Source: Pseudomonas sp. UBA4194
GTDB lineage: Bacteria > Pseudomonadota > Gammaproteobacteria > Pseudomonadales > Pseudomonadaceae
Direction: 5' to 3'
Assembly (NCBI RefSeq): GCF_002379585.1
Contig: NZ_DFUE01000046.1
Coordinates: forward strand, 69,576 to 133,575
DNA length: 64,000 bases
Positions 48,743 to 57,435 of the stretch are shown here, piece after piece. The position numbers and the translations under genes were made by a program. Each line of letters opens with the position of its first letter. Within the stretch, counting starts at the first letter, position 1. The notes beneath the pieces are model-generated. The model ran no database searches. It was not told where the DNA came from and saw only the letters and a program-made list of their open reading frames with translations.

Positions 48743-49594
48743 CTACTGACGCCGCTGATTGATCTGCTGCTGCAGATTCTGCACCTGGCTCTGCAACGTC
48801 GTCAGGCTGCGTGTGGTCTGCCCGCGGAACGCATCGAACTCGCCGTTGCTAGGCCCGCTGGCCGCCGCCGGGCGATTGTCCTGCTCGCTCTTGAGCACGA
48901 TCAGATCCTGCTCCAGCCGCTCGATCTGGGCGCTGGGATTGCCCTGTTTCTTCAGCGCCGCCACGTCGTTGCCCAGGCTTTCGAAGCGGGCGTCGAGCTT
49001 GCCTTGGTCGAGCTGAGCGGACTTGAGGGTGGCGAAGTCCGTTGCCAGCGTCTTCAACTGGGCCTGCAACTGCTCATTCAGCGCCTGCTGGGCAGCCGCC
49101 TGGCTGACCGCCTGCTCGACACGACTCTGCAAACTGCTCTGCTGCCCTGCAACGCCCGTCTGCTGCTGGCTTTGCTCGTCAAGCCGGGTCTGCAACTGCT
49201 GCAACTGCAGCTTCAACGCCTCGCTGCCCGACATGGCACTGGACTGGGTATTGGCGACCTTGCCACTGATGTCCTGCAAGCGCCCGGCCGCTTCCTCGCT
49301 GATGCGCGCGAAGCTCTCCTGGGTGGCCACCAATTGCTGCTCCATCAGGTTGATCTGCTGGAAACTCCACCAACCCAATCCACCCAACGCTATGAACAAG
49401 GCGCCGATCAATGCCCACAAGGCACCGGTGCTCGGCGCCTTGACCCGCACCACCGGACTGGTCCGCGAATACACGGCATCCGGCTCACGATGACGCGAGT
49501 TGGCTACGGATTCGAAAGGGTCATCGTCATCGCGGGTATTGCCACGCAGGCTCGGCAAGTTATCGTCGAAGTCGTCTGAAGCATCTTTGCGCAT
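48743..49594 (-). CDS. Single-pass membrane protein with long coiled coil
   Basis: A 283-residue protein. Residues 1–50 are polar and acidic (MRKDASDDFDDNLPSLRGNT), about 55–77 form one membrane segment (GALWALIGALFIALGGLGWW), and the rest is a Gln/Leu-rich coiled coil (for example KLQLQQLQTRLDEQSQQQ) with a short Pro/Ala break. The orientation is presumably cytoplasmic N-terminus and periplasmic coiled coil. No enzyme motif is seen. The start at 49594 was chosen because upstream frame lacks conserved features. Function unknown; it may be an envelope scaffold. Confidence 0.75.
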   Translation of the reverse strand: MRKDASDDFDDNLPSLRGNTRDDDDPFESVANSRHREPDAVYSRTSPVVRVKAPSTGALWALIGALFIALGGLGWWSFQQINLMEQQLVATQESFARISEEAAGRLQDISGKVANTQSSAMSGSEALKLQLQQLQTRLDEQSQQQTGVAGQQSSLQSRVEQAVSQAAAQQALNEQLQAQLKTLATDFATLKSAQLDQGKLDARFESLGNDVAALKKQGNPSAQIERLEQDLIVLKSEQDNRPAAASGPSNGEFDAFRGQTTRSLTTLQSQVQNLQQQINQRRQ

Positions 49595-49695
49595 GGGAAG
49601 AACCTTTGTGTTGCACGGTAATGGCCAGGTGCGCCGAGTATACCCTCGCAACAGCCTGCTCTGATCGCCTGCGCTCGGGCCAGACGGCACATCAA

Positions 49696-50694
49696 TCAGT
49701 GACCGGTTGTGTCTTGAGCCTTCCACCAGGCGCAGAATTCGTCCACGGCCGACCATAGGCTGACACTGGGCTGATAGTCCAGATAATGCCTGGCCTGAGC
49801 AATGTCCAAGGTGAAATCCTTGTTCATCACCTGCACCCCCACCCGTGACAGGCTGGGCTCCGGGCGCCCCGGCCAGAGCAGGCACGCCGCTTCATTGAGC
49901 GCAGCGGCGCCGTACGCCAGGCCATAGGCACGATAGCGACGTACCTGGGGCAATTCCATCCGGCGCATCACGTAGTTGATCACGTCCCACAGCGGGATGG
50001 GTGCGCCGTTGCTGATGTTGTAGGCCTTGTACAGGGCTGAGTCATCCGCCTGCAGGGCACTGAACAAGGCCTGATTGAGGTTCTGTACGCTGGTGAAGTC
50101 GACCTTGTTCAAACCGTCGCCGACAATCGCCAGGCGCTGCTTGCGCTGCATGTTCAGCAAGCGGGGGAACAGGCTGACATCACCGGCCCCGGTGACGAAG
50201 CGCGGCCGCAAGGCAATGGTTTCCAGGCCGAACTCGGCGGCACCGAATACTTTCTGTTCGGCGATGTACTTGGTCTGTGCGTAGTGGCCGCGCAGACGCT
50301 TGGGCACTTCGGCTTCCTTGATGCCCAGATGGTCACGACCGTCGAAGTAGATCGAGGGTGTGGAAAGGTGCACCAGACGTCGCACCTGCTCCTTGAGGCA
50401 GGCTTCCACGATATTTTCGGTGACCTGAACGTTGCCCTGATGGAAGTGCTCACGCGTGCCCCAGGTGCCCACGGCCCCGGCGCAATGCACCACGGCGTCG
50501 ACGCCGATGCACAGGCGCTTGGCCAGGTCGGCGTCCAGCAGGTCACCCTGGACGAACTGCGCGCCACGGCGTACCAGGTGCTCGACGCCTTCGCTGCGGC
50601 GACCATTGACCCGCACCTGCAAGCCCTGCTCCAGGGCGAAGCGCGCGAAGCGACCGCCTATGAAGCCACTTGCACCGGTGACCAGAATTTTCAT
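49696..50694 (-). CDS. Extended SDR, NAD-dependent epimerase/3-beta-HSD-like
   Basis: A 332-residue Rossmann protein. The nucleotide-binding motif GASGFIGG lies at residues 7–14. The active-site Tyr–Lys pair appears as YAQTKYIAE, and the Ser in HLSTPSIYFDG. These place it in the atypical/extended short-chain dehydrogenases, with nucleotide-sugar epimerases and 3-beta-hydroxysteroid dehydrogenases as relatives. The substrate is unknown, and no sugar-pathway genes lie nearby. Confidence 0.83.
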   Translation of the reverse strand: MKILVTGASGFIGGRFARFALEQGLQVRVNGRRSEGVEHLVRRGAQFVQGDLLDADLAKRLCIGVDAVVHCAGAVGTWGTREHFHQGNVQVTENIVEACLKEQVRRLVHLSTPSIYFDGRDHLGIKEAEVPKRLRGHYAQTKYIAEQKVFGAAEFGLETIALRPRFVTGAGDVSLFPRLLNMQRKQRLAIVGDGLNKVDFTSVQNLNQALFSALQADDSALYKAYNISNGAPIPLWDVINYVMRRMELPQVRRYRAYGLAYGAAALNEAACLLWPGRPEPSLSRVGVQVMNKDFTLDIAQARHYLDYQPSVSLWSAVDEFCAWWKAQDTTGH

Positions 50695-50740
50695 CAGTTG
50701 CTCCGTCTTGCATCAATCGATTCGAGACCGCGGCGCGGCG

Positions 50741-50951
50741 TTCGCGGCTGCACGCCGCTCCTACAGGTACCTGCGGCGAGGCGTGGGGTTCGCGGCTGCA
50801 CGCCGCTCCTACAGGTACCTGCGACGAGGCGCGGGGTTCGCGGCTGCACGCCGCTCCTACAGGTAACTGCGGCGACGCGCGGGGTTCGCGGCTGTATGCC
50901 GGGCATACAAGCGCCGCGCATCCCCTGTAGGAGCGGCGTGCAGCCGCGAAG
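50741..50951. repeat. REP array: four 48-bp tandem units plus one inverted copy
   Basis: TTCGCGGCTG begins at 50741, 50789, 50837 and 50885, exactly 48 bp apart; each unit continues with a REP core and GTACCTGCGGCGAGGC or a close variant. The fourth unit has diverged after CGGCTGTATGCC. A reverse copy (CTGTAGGAGCGGCGTGCAGC) closes the array at 50925–50951. No IS or transposase gene is associated. Confidence 0.88.
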
Positions 50952-50985
50952 AGGCCGGCGATGGCAACATAGACGCCGGCACCTG

Positions 50986-51876
50986 TCAAAGCGGCACCAA
51001 CCAGGTGCCCGCATCGCGGCGCAGATGTTCGGTGAGCTTTTCCAGCAACTGCCCGCCATTGCGCCAATGGTGCCAATACAACGGCACATCGATGGGCCGG
51101 CCCGGCTGCAACTCCACCAGACTGCCCCGCGCCAACTCATCCTCAACCTGCAATTGCGGCACCATGCCCCACCCCATCCCCGCCTCGGCGAGCCGATTGA
51201 AGCCCTCCGAGGATGGACACAGATGGTGCAGGAAGCCCTCCGACAGCCCCTGCGCCGCCAGATAACGGTGTTGTAGAAAGTCGTCGGGGCCGAACACCAG
51301 CGCGGGCGTGCGCGGCAGGTGGTTCGGATCGAAGCCATCGGGAAAATGCCGCGCCATGAACGCCGGACTGGCCAACGCACGATAGCGCATCGCCCCCAAC
51401 AACACGCTGCGGGCGCCGGCCACGGGTCGCTCGCTGGCGCACAGGCAGGCAGCCACTTCACCTGCGCGCATCCGCTTGAGGCCCACGTCCTGGTCTTCCA
51501 CCACGTGATCGACCAGCAACTGTTCGCGGGCACAGAAATCACTCACCGCCTCTGCCCACCAGGTGGCCAGGCTGTCGGCGTTCAGAGCGATGCGCAGGCG
51601 CTCAGGCAGGCCCTCTTCATCCAGCGCCGGCACCTGGCCCTGCAAATCGCGCTCGAGCAGGCGTACCTGCTGAACATGATTGAGCAGGCGTCGGCCGATG
51701 TCGGTCGGCGAGGGGGGCGTGGCACGCACCAATACAGGCTGCCCCACCCGTGCCTCGAGCAGCTTGATGCGCTGGGACACCGCTGATTGCGACAGCCCCA
51801 GTACCTGAGCCGCGCGCTCGAATCCGGCCTGCTCGACGACGGCGGCCAGCGCGGCCAGAAGTTTGTAGTCGAACAT
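50986..51876 (-). CDS. argP: LysR-family regulator ArgP
   Basis: A 296-residue LysR regulator. The winged helix-turn-helix includes QAGFERAAQVLGLSQSAVSQ near residue 20, and the effector domain fills about 90–296. LGLSQSAVSQRIKLLEARVG matches ArgP/LysG, which senses basic amino acids. It is divergent from argO across 90 bp, the usual arrangement for control of a lysine/arginine exporter. The start at 51876 fits the family; the open frame continues upstream on the shadow of argO. Confidence 0.9.
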   Translation of the reverse strand: MFDYKLLAALAAVVEQAGFERAAQVLGLSQSAVSQRIKLLEARVGQPVLVRATPPSPTDIGRRLLNHVQQVRLLERDLQGQVPALDEEGLPERLRIALNADSLATWWAEAVSDFCAREQLLVDHVVEDQDVGLKRMRAGEVAACLCASERPVAGARSVLLGAMRYRALASPAFMARHFPDGFDPNHLPRTPALVFGPDDFLQHRYLAAQGLSEGFLHHLCPSSEGFNRLAEAGMGWGMVPQLQVEDELARGSLVELQPGRPIDVPLYWHHWRNGGQLLEKLTEHLRRDAGTWLVPL

Positions 51877-51966
51877 AAGTTTTCCTAATGAGAGATCAGC
51901 ACTATTGGTTTTTCTTATACGCCAGACACACCCACAATGGCCAGTCTGAAAAGGGAGAAACACTTC

Positions 51967-52566
51967 ATGTGGCAAAGCTATCTCAATGGCCTGTTGGTCG
52001 CTCTGGGCCTGATCATGGCCATCGGCACTCAAAACGCTTTCGTGCTGGCGCAGAGCCTGCGCCGTGAGCATCACCTGCCCGTGGCGCTGTTGTGCGTGGT
52101 GTGCGACGCCCTCCTGGTGGCCGCCGGGGTCTTCGGCCTGGCCACGGTGCTGGCGCACAATCCGACGCTGCTGACGGTGGCTCGCTGGGGTGGCGCGTTG
52201 TTTCTGATCTGGTACGGCGCCAAGGCCCTGCGCCGCGCCTGCTCCCGGCAAAGCCTGGAGCAAGGCCGCAACGAAGGTCTGCGCTCGCGCAAGGCGGTAT
52301 TGCTCAGCGCGCTGGCGGTGACGCTGCTCAATCCGCACGTGTACCTGGATACCGTGCTGTTGATTGGCTCGCTGGGCGCCCAGCAGACCATGCCCAGCGC
52401 CTATGTCGCAGGCGCGGCCAGTGCTTCGCTGCTGTGGTTCTTTACCCTGGCGCTGGCAGCGGCGTGGTTGGCCCCCTGGTTGGCCCGACCGGCTACCTGG
52501 CGCCTGCTGGACCTGTTGGTGGCGGCGATGATGTTCGCCGTGGCGGGGCAATTGATCCTGGGTTGA
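51967..52566 (+). CDS. argO: Arginine/lysine exporter, LysE family
   Basis: A 199-residue inner-membrane protein with about six segments. The LysE/ArgO signature appears as GLIMAIGTQNAFVLAQSLRR, and TLLNPHVYLDTVLLIGSLG is the second conserved block. It exports basic amino acids when they accumulate. I chose ATG 51967 (MWQSYLNGLL) over 51937. It is divergent from argP. Confidence 0.9.
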   Translation: MWQSYLNGLLVALGLIMAIGTQNAFVLAQSLRREHHLPVALLCVVCDALLVAAGVFGLATVLAHNPTLLTVARWGGALFLIWYGAKALRRACSRQSLEQGRNEGLRSRKAVLLSALAVTLLNPHVYLDTVLLIGSLGAQQTMPSAYVAGAASASLLWFFTLALAAAWLAPWLARPATWRLLDLLVAAMMFAVAGQLILG

Positions 52567-52754
52567 GCGCCACTGGTCCGTGGACGGCGAAGGCTCTGGA
52601 ACCTCTATCCCACACAGTTGTTGCGTGGTTAAGGCCCTGCCCCGGTGCTATGATCCGGCCCTGCGCCGCAAAGAGTAAAAACTCGCCGGCGTATTATTGG
52701 CCGCCCGTGATCGGCCTTGCGCAAACCGCAACAGACCTGATTAGGAGAATCACC

Positions 52755-53351
52755 ATGGCTTTCGAATTGCCGCCGCTGCCCTACGCCCACGATGCGCTGC
52801 AGCCGCACATCTCCAAGGAAACCCTGGAGTACCACCACGACAAGCACCACAACACCTACGTCGTGAACCTGAACAACCTGGTGCCTGGCACCGAGTTCGA
52901 AGGCAAATCCCTGGAAGAAATCGTTAAATCGTCCTCCGGTGGCATCTTCAACAACGCCGCCCAGGTCTGGAACCACACTTTCTACTGGAACTGCCTGGCC
53001 CCCAACGCCGGCGGTCAGCCTACCGGCGCCCTGGCCGAGGCCATCAACGCCTCGTTCGGCTCGTTCGACACGTTCAAGGAAGAGTTCACCAAGACTTCGG
53101 TCGGCACCTTCGGCTCCGGCTGGGGCTGGCTGGTGAAGAAAGCTGACGGTTCCCTGGCCCTGGCCAGCACCATCGGCGCCGGCAACCCGCTGACCAGCGG
53201 CGACACCCCGCTGCTGACCTGCGACGTCTGGGAACACGCCTACTACATCGACTACCGCAACGTGCGTCCAAAGTATGTCGAGGCGTTCTGGAACCTGGTG
53301 AACTGGGACTTCGTCGCCCAGCAGTTCGAAGGCCAGGCCTTCACTGCCTAA
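52755..53351 (+). CDS. sodB: Iron superoxide dismutase
   Basis: A 198-residue cytoplasmic Fe-SOD. The metal ligands are seen in YHHDKHHNTYV (His), WNHTFYWNCL (His) and DVWEHAYYIDYRN (Asp and His). AQVWNHTFYWN with Gly-Gly-Gln further on fits the iron rather than the manganese type. AGGAG precedes the ATG. A terminator follows; bifA comes next, as in P. putida. Confidence 0.96.
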   Translation: MAFELPPLPYAHDALQPHISKETLEYHHDKHHNTYVVNLNNLVPGTEFEGKSLEEIVKSSSGGIFNNAAQVWNHTFYWNCLAPNAGGQPTGALAEAINASFGSFDTFKEEFTKTSVGTFGSGWGWLVKKADGSLALASTIGAGNPLTSGDTPLLTCDVWEHAYYIDYRNVRPKYVEAFWNLVNWDFVAQQFEGQAFTA

Positions 53352-53368
53352 AGCACCTGCTCTACAAG

Positions 53369-53393
53369 AACCCGGCCCAGTGCCGGGTTTTTT
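53369..53393 (+). terminator. Rho-independent terminator of sodB
   Basis: CCCGGC and GCCGGG pair around CCAGT, followed by six T. Confidence 0.9.
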
Positions 53394-53464
53394 GTGGGCG
53401 GGGTTTGTGGGGGACTCGGGTTAAGCGGGTGTTGCGGGGTTGGGTGGTTCTAGGAATGGCGGGG

Positions 53465-53490
53465 GCGGACCCGGCTTACGCCGGTGCTAC
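53465..53490. repeat. Degenerate single REP copy
   Basis: GCGGACCCGGCTTACGCCGG followed by TGCTAC resembles one arm of the pair at 4830–4916. Confidence 0.5.
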
Positions 53491-53640
53491 AGTTTGGGGG
53501 ATGGTTGCCGAAACACTGGCGTAAGCATCGCGCTCAAGACAATCCGTCCGGCGTGTGCTTAATTGTGCCTTTACCGCTCCCCTCTGATTGCCAATACTCA
53601 TGGCAACATGATGCCACGCAGTTGAAACAAGGAATTGCCA

Positions 53641-55689
53641 TTGAAGCTGGAACTCAAGAACAGCTTGTCGGTGAAGTTGCTGCGGGTGGTGCTGCTGTCG
53701 GCGTTGATCGTTGGCGTGGTGCTCAGCTGTGCGCAGATCGTGTTCGACGGCTACAAGACTCGCCAGGCCATCTCCAATGATGCCGAACGCATCCTGGCCA
53801 TGTTCCGCGACCCCTCCACCCAAGCTGTCTACAGCCTGGACCGTGAAATGGGCATGCAGGTCATCGAGGGCTTGTTCCAGGACAACGCCGTGCGCCAGGC
53901 CTCCATCGGCCACCCCAACGAGACCATGCTGGCCGAGCGCAGCCGCCCGCTGCAACCGTTGGCCAGCCGTTGGCTGACCGACATGATTCTGGGCCAGGAG
54001 AGCAGTTTCAGCACACCGCTGGTGGGCCGCAGCCCCTATAGCGAGTACTACGGCGACCTGCGCATCACCCTCGACACCGCCACCTATGGCGAAGACTTCA
54101 TCATCAGCTCGGTGATCATCTTCATCTCCGGCACCCTGCGCGCCCTGGCCATGGGTCTGGTGCTGTACCTGGTCTACCACTGGATACTGACCAAGCCGCT
54201 GTCGCGGATCATCGAGCACCTGACCCAGATCAACCCCGATCGGCCCAGCGAGTATCAATTGCCCGTACCCAAAGGCCACGAGCGCAACGAGCTGGGTGTC
54301 TGGGTGAACACCGCCAACCAGCTGCTGGCCTCCATCGAACGCAATACCCACCTGCGCCATGAAGCCGAGAACAGCCTTTTGCGCATGGCCCAGTACGACT
54401 TCCTGACCGGCCTGCCGAACCGGGTTCAGCTGCAGCAGCAACTGGACAAGATTCTGGTCGACGCCGGCCGCCTGCAACGTCGGGTCGCGGTGCTGTGCGT
54501 GGGGCTGGATGACTTCAAGGGCATCAACGAGCAGTTCAGCTACCAGACCGGCGATCAGTTGCTGCTGGCCCTGGCCGATCGGCTGCGCGCCCACAGCGGA
54601 CGCCTGGGCGCGTTGGCGCGTCTGGGTGGCGACCAGTTCGCCCTGGTGCAGGCCGACATCGATCAGCCGTACCAGGCGGCGGAACTGGCACAGAGCATCC
54701 TCGACGACCTGGAGGCGGCCTTCGCCCTGGACCCTCACGAGATCCGCCTGCGCGCCACCATCGGCATTACCCTGTTCCCCGAGGATGGCGACAGTACCGA
54801 GAAGCTCCTGCAGAAAGCAGAGCAGACCATGACTCTGGCCAAGACCCGCTCGCGCAATCGCTACCAGTTCTATATCGCCAGCGTGGACAGCGAAATGCGC
54901 CGGCGACGCGAGCTGGAGAAAGACCTGCGCGACGCGCTCAAGCGCGAGCAGCTGTTTCTGGTCTACCAGCCGCAGATCAGCTACCAGGACCACCGTATCG
55001 TCGGCGTCGAAGCGCTGCTGCGCTGGCAGCATCCGGAGCACGGCCTGGTGCCGCCGGATCAGTTCATTCCCCTGGCCGAGCAGAATGGCAGCATCATCGC
55101 CATCGGCGAATGGGTGCTCGACCAGGCGTGCCGGCAGTTGCGCGAGTGGCACGACCAAGGCTTTGCCGAACTGCGCATGGCGGTCAACCTGTCCACAGTG
55201 CAGTTACACCACAGCGAGTTGCCACGGGTCGTCAGCAATATCCTGCAGATGCACCGCCTGCCCCCGCGCAGCCTGGAACTGGAGGTGACCGAAACCGGCC
55301 TGATGGAGGACATCAGCACCGCCGCCCAGCACCTGTTGAGCCTGCGTCGCTCCGGCGCGCTGATCGCCATCGACGACTTCGGTACCGGCTATTCATCGCT
55401 CAGTTACCTGAAATCACTGCCGCTGGACAAGATCAAGATCGACAAGAGTTTCGTCCAGGATGTGCTCGATGATGACGACGACGCCACCATCGTACGGGCG
55501 ATCATCCAGCTCGGCAAAAGCCTGAACATGCAGGTGATTGCCGAAGGCGTGGAAACCCTGGAACAGGAGCGCTACATCATTGCCGAAGGCTGTCATGAGG
55601 GGCAGGGCTACCTGTACAGCAAGCCGTTGCCGGCCCGGGAAGTGACGTCGTTGCTCAAGCAGGCGCAGCGTAGTCGTGTGGTGAGCTGA
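53641..55689 (+). CDS. bifA: BifA, membrane c-di-GMP phosphodiesterase (GGDQF–EAL)
   Basis: A 682-residue inner-membrane protein. Membrane segments at about 14–33 and 160–180 enclose a periplasmic domain. A cytoplasmic GGDEF-like domain follows, with the motif altered to GGDQF near residue 330, then an EAL domain with VGVEALLRW near 455 and DDFGTGYSSL. The degenerate GGDQF and the N-terminus KLELKNSLSVKLLRVVLLSA identify BifA, which hydrolyses c-di-GMP and promotes motility and biofilm dispersal. The start is a TTG at 53641: AAGGA lies seven bases upstream, whereas the TTG at 53635 is too close to it. It follows sodB. Confidence 0.92.
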   Translation: MKLELKNSLSVKLLRVVLLSALIVGVVLSCAQIVFDGYKTRQAISNDAERILAMFRDPSTQAVYSLDREMGMQVIEGLFQDNAVRQASIGHPNETMLAERSRPLQPLASRWLTDMILGQESSFSTPLVGRSPYSEYYGDLRITLDTATYGEDFIISSVIIFISGTLRALAMGLVLYLVYHWILTKPLSRIIEHLTQINPDRPSEYQLPVPKGHERNELGVWVNTANQLLASIERNTHLRHEAENSLLRMAQYDFLTGLPNRVQLQQQLDKILVDAGRLQRRVAVLCVGLDDFKGINEQFSYQTGDQLLLALADRLRAHSGRLGALARLGGDQFALVQADIDQPYQAAELAQSILDDLEAAFALDPHEIRLRATIGITLFPEDGDSTEKLLQKAEQTMTLAKTRSRNRYQFYIASVDSEMRRRRELEKDLRDALKREQLFLVYQPQISYQDHRIVGVEALLRWQHPEHGLVPPDQFIPLAEQNGSIIAIGEWVLDQACRQLREWHDQGFAELRMAVNLSTVQLHHSELPRVVSNILQMHRLPPRSLELEVTETGLMEDISTAAQHLLSLRRSGALIAIDDFGTGYSSLSYLKSLPLDKIKIDKSFVQDVLDDDDDATIVRAIIQLGKSLNMQVIAEGVETLEQERYIIAEGCHEGQGYLYSKPLPAREVTSLLKQAQRSRVVS

Positions 55690-55717
55690 GCAAGGTGTGG
55701 AATGTATGGTGGGTGAT

Positions 55718-55756
55718 CCCCTCACCCCAGCCCTCTCGCTGAGGAGTGAGAGGACC
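55718..55756. repeat. CCCCTCACCCCAGCCCTC dispersed repeat after bifA
   Basis: Second copy of the element at 21558–21594. The hairpin is shorter here (CCTCTC/GAGAGG with a ten-base centre) and may act as a weak terminator. Confidence 0.55.
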
Positions 55757-55833
55757 CTTCTCCATCGATATCACCCCCTGCCCAAACCCGCCTCCCCCAT
55801 GAAAGTTTTTTCACTTTCCGCTTTACAGAAAAT

Positions 55834-55849
55834 GCAAATCTTTCGCATC
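55834..55849. promoter_or_regulatory. Fur-box-like site upstream of the imelysin operon
   Basis: GCAAATCTTTCGCATC resembles pseudomonad Fur sites such as GAGAATCATTCTCATT at about 11 of 16 positions and is partly dyadic (AATGC…GCATC). It lies 62 bp before the first gene of an operon whose families are usually iron-repressed. Confidence 0.5.
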
Positions 55850-55910
55850 ATGGCGCAGTTTTGCGCGCCCAAAGCGCATCCTTTCGCCACTCTTGACGCA
55901 GGATTTCGCC

Positions 55911-57272
55911 ATGATTCGTATGCCCCTGGCCACCGCTAGTCTGCTGGCCATCGCCATCTCTCTCGCCGGTTGCGGTGATAGCAAGGACAAGGAAAAGACC
56001 GCTGCGACTCAGGCGCCGACTCCTGCAACCACCGCCGCTACTCCAGCCGCTCCAGCCGCCGCCCCCGCTGCTGCCGGCACCCTGGACGAAACCGCCGCCA
56101 AGGCCGTTGTCGCTCACTACAGCGAAATCGTCTACGCCACGTTCAGCGATGCCCTGAGCACCGCGCAAACCCTGCAGAAAGCCATCGACGCCTTCCTGGC
56201 CGCGCCGAGCGATGCCACTCTCAAGGCTGCTCGCGACGCCTGGGTCGCTTCCCGTCCTTCGTACCTGCAGACTGAAACCTTCCGCTTCGGCAATACCCTG
56301 ATCGACGACTGGGAAGGCCAGGTCAACGCCTGGCCCCTGGACGAAGGCCTGATCGACTACACCGACAAGAGCTACGAACACGCCTTGGGCAACCCCGGTG
56401 GCACCGCCAACATCATCGCCAACCCTGAGATCCAGGTCGGCGAAGACAAGGTCGACGTGAAAGACATCACGCCGGAAAAACTCGCCAGCCTGAACGAGCT
56501 GGGCGGTTCCGAAGCCAACGTTGCCACCGGCTACCACGCCATCGAATTCCTGCTCTGGGGCCAGGACCTGAACGGCACGGGCCCCGGCGCGGGTGCGCGT
56601 CCGGCATCGGACTACCTGGAAGGTGCCGGCGCCACCGGTGGCCACAACGACCGTCGTCGCGCCTACCTCAAGGCCGCTACCGAGTTGCTGGTCAGCGACC
56701 TGGAAGAGATGGTCGGCAACTGGAAGCCGAACGTGGCCGACAACTACCGCGCCACCCTGGCCAACGAGCCAGTGGACAGCGGCCTGCGCAAGATGCTGTT
56801 CGGCATGGGCAGCCTGTCGCTGGGTGAATTGGCGGGCGAGCGCATGAAGGTGGCGCTGGAAGCCAACTCGCCGGAAGACGAGCACGACTGCTTCAGCGAC
56901 AACACCCATAACTCGGCCTTCTACAACGCCAAGGGCATCCGTAACGTCTATCTGGGCGAATACACCCGCACCGACGGTACCCAACTGACCGGCCCGAGCC
57001 TGTCCTCGCTGGTGGCCAAGGCCGATCCTGCCACCGACACGGCCCTCAAGGCCGATCTGGCGGACACCGAAGCCAAGATGCAGGTGATCGTCGACCACGC
57101 CAACAAGGGTGAGCACTTCGACCAACTGATCGGCGCCGATAACGCCGCCGGCCAGCAGATCATCCGTGACGCCATCGCCGCCCTGGTCAAGCAGACCGGT
57201 GCGATCGAGCAGGCAGCGGGCAAACTGGGCATTACCGACCTGAACCCGGACAACGCCGAACACGAGTTCTGA
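55911..57272 (+). CDS. Imelysin-family iron-regulated lipoprotein (IrpA-like)
   Basis: A 453-residue periplasmic or outer-membrane lipoprotein. The lipobox SLAGC places the lipid on Cys21. A Thr/Ala/Pro-rich linker (about 25–62) leads to the imelysin domain, with its family motif in GYHAIEFLLWGQD. Imelysin-like (M75/IrpA/EfeO-type) proteins take part in iron acquisition; no peptidase activity should be assumed. The start at 55911 is preceded by AGGA. A Fur-like box lies upstream and three further iron-linked genes follow. Confidence 0.88.
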   Translation: MIRMPLATASLLAIAISLAGCGDSKDKEKTAATQAPTPATTAATPAAPAAAPAAAGTLDETAAKAVVAHYSEIVYATFSDALSTAQTLQKAIDAFLAAPSDATLKAARDAWVASRPSYLQTETFRFGNTLIDDWEGQVNAWPLDEGLIDYTDKSYEHALGNPGGTANIIANPEIQVGEDKVDVKDITPEKLASLNELGGSEANVATGYHAIEFLLWGQDLNGTGPGAGARPASDYLEGAGATGGHNDRRRAYLKAATELLVSDLEEMVGNWKPNVADNYRATLANEPVDSGLRKMLFGMGSLSLGELAGERMKVALEANSPEDEHDCFSDNTHNSAFYNAKGIRNVYLGEYTRTDGTQLTGPSLSSLVAKADPATDTALKADLADTEAKMQVIVDHANKGEHFDQLIGADNAAGQQIIRDAIAALVKQTGAIEQAAGKLGITDLNPDNAEHEF

Positions 57273-57316
57273 GTCACCGCACGATCTGTGCAAATCGCCT
57301 TGTAGCACAAGGCGCT

Positions 57317-57396
57317 TGTGGGAGCGGGCTGCACCCGCGATGAAGCCAGCGCGGTGTATCGGACGCGGGCTCATCGCGGGTAGCGCCCGCTCCCAC
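57317..57396. repeat. Inverted REP pair inside the imelysin operon
   Basis: GTGGGAGCGGGCTGCACCCG and TCATCGCGGGTAGCGCCCGC face each other in the 163-bp gap between the first and second genes. It may lower downstream expression or stabilise the first transcript. Confidence 0.82.
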
Positions 57397-57435
57397 TGTT
57401 ATATGCGATACCCATAGACCGAATACCTGCACACC

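Noticed and set aside
50741..50951. 48-bp periodic repeats as a CRISPR array
   Set aside because: No unique spacers: the whole 48-bp unit repeats and contains a REP core; no cas genes nearby.
53476..55158. 560-residue minus-strand ORF opposite bifA
   Set aside because: It lies antisense to a complete, recognisable gene and has no domain or ribosome-binding site.
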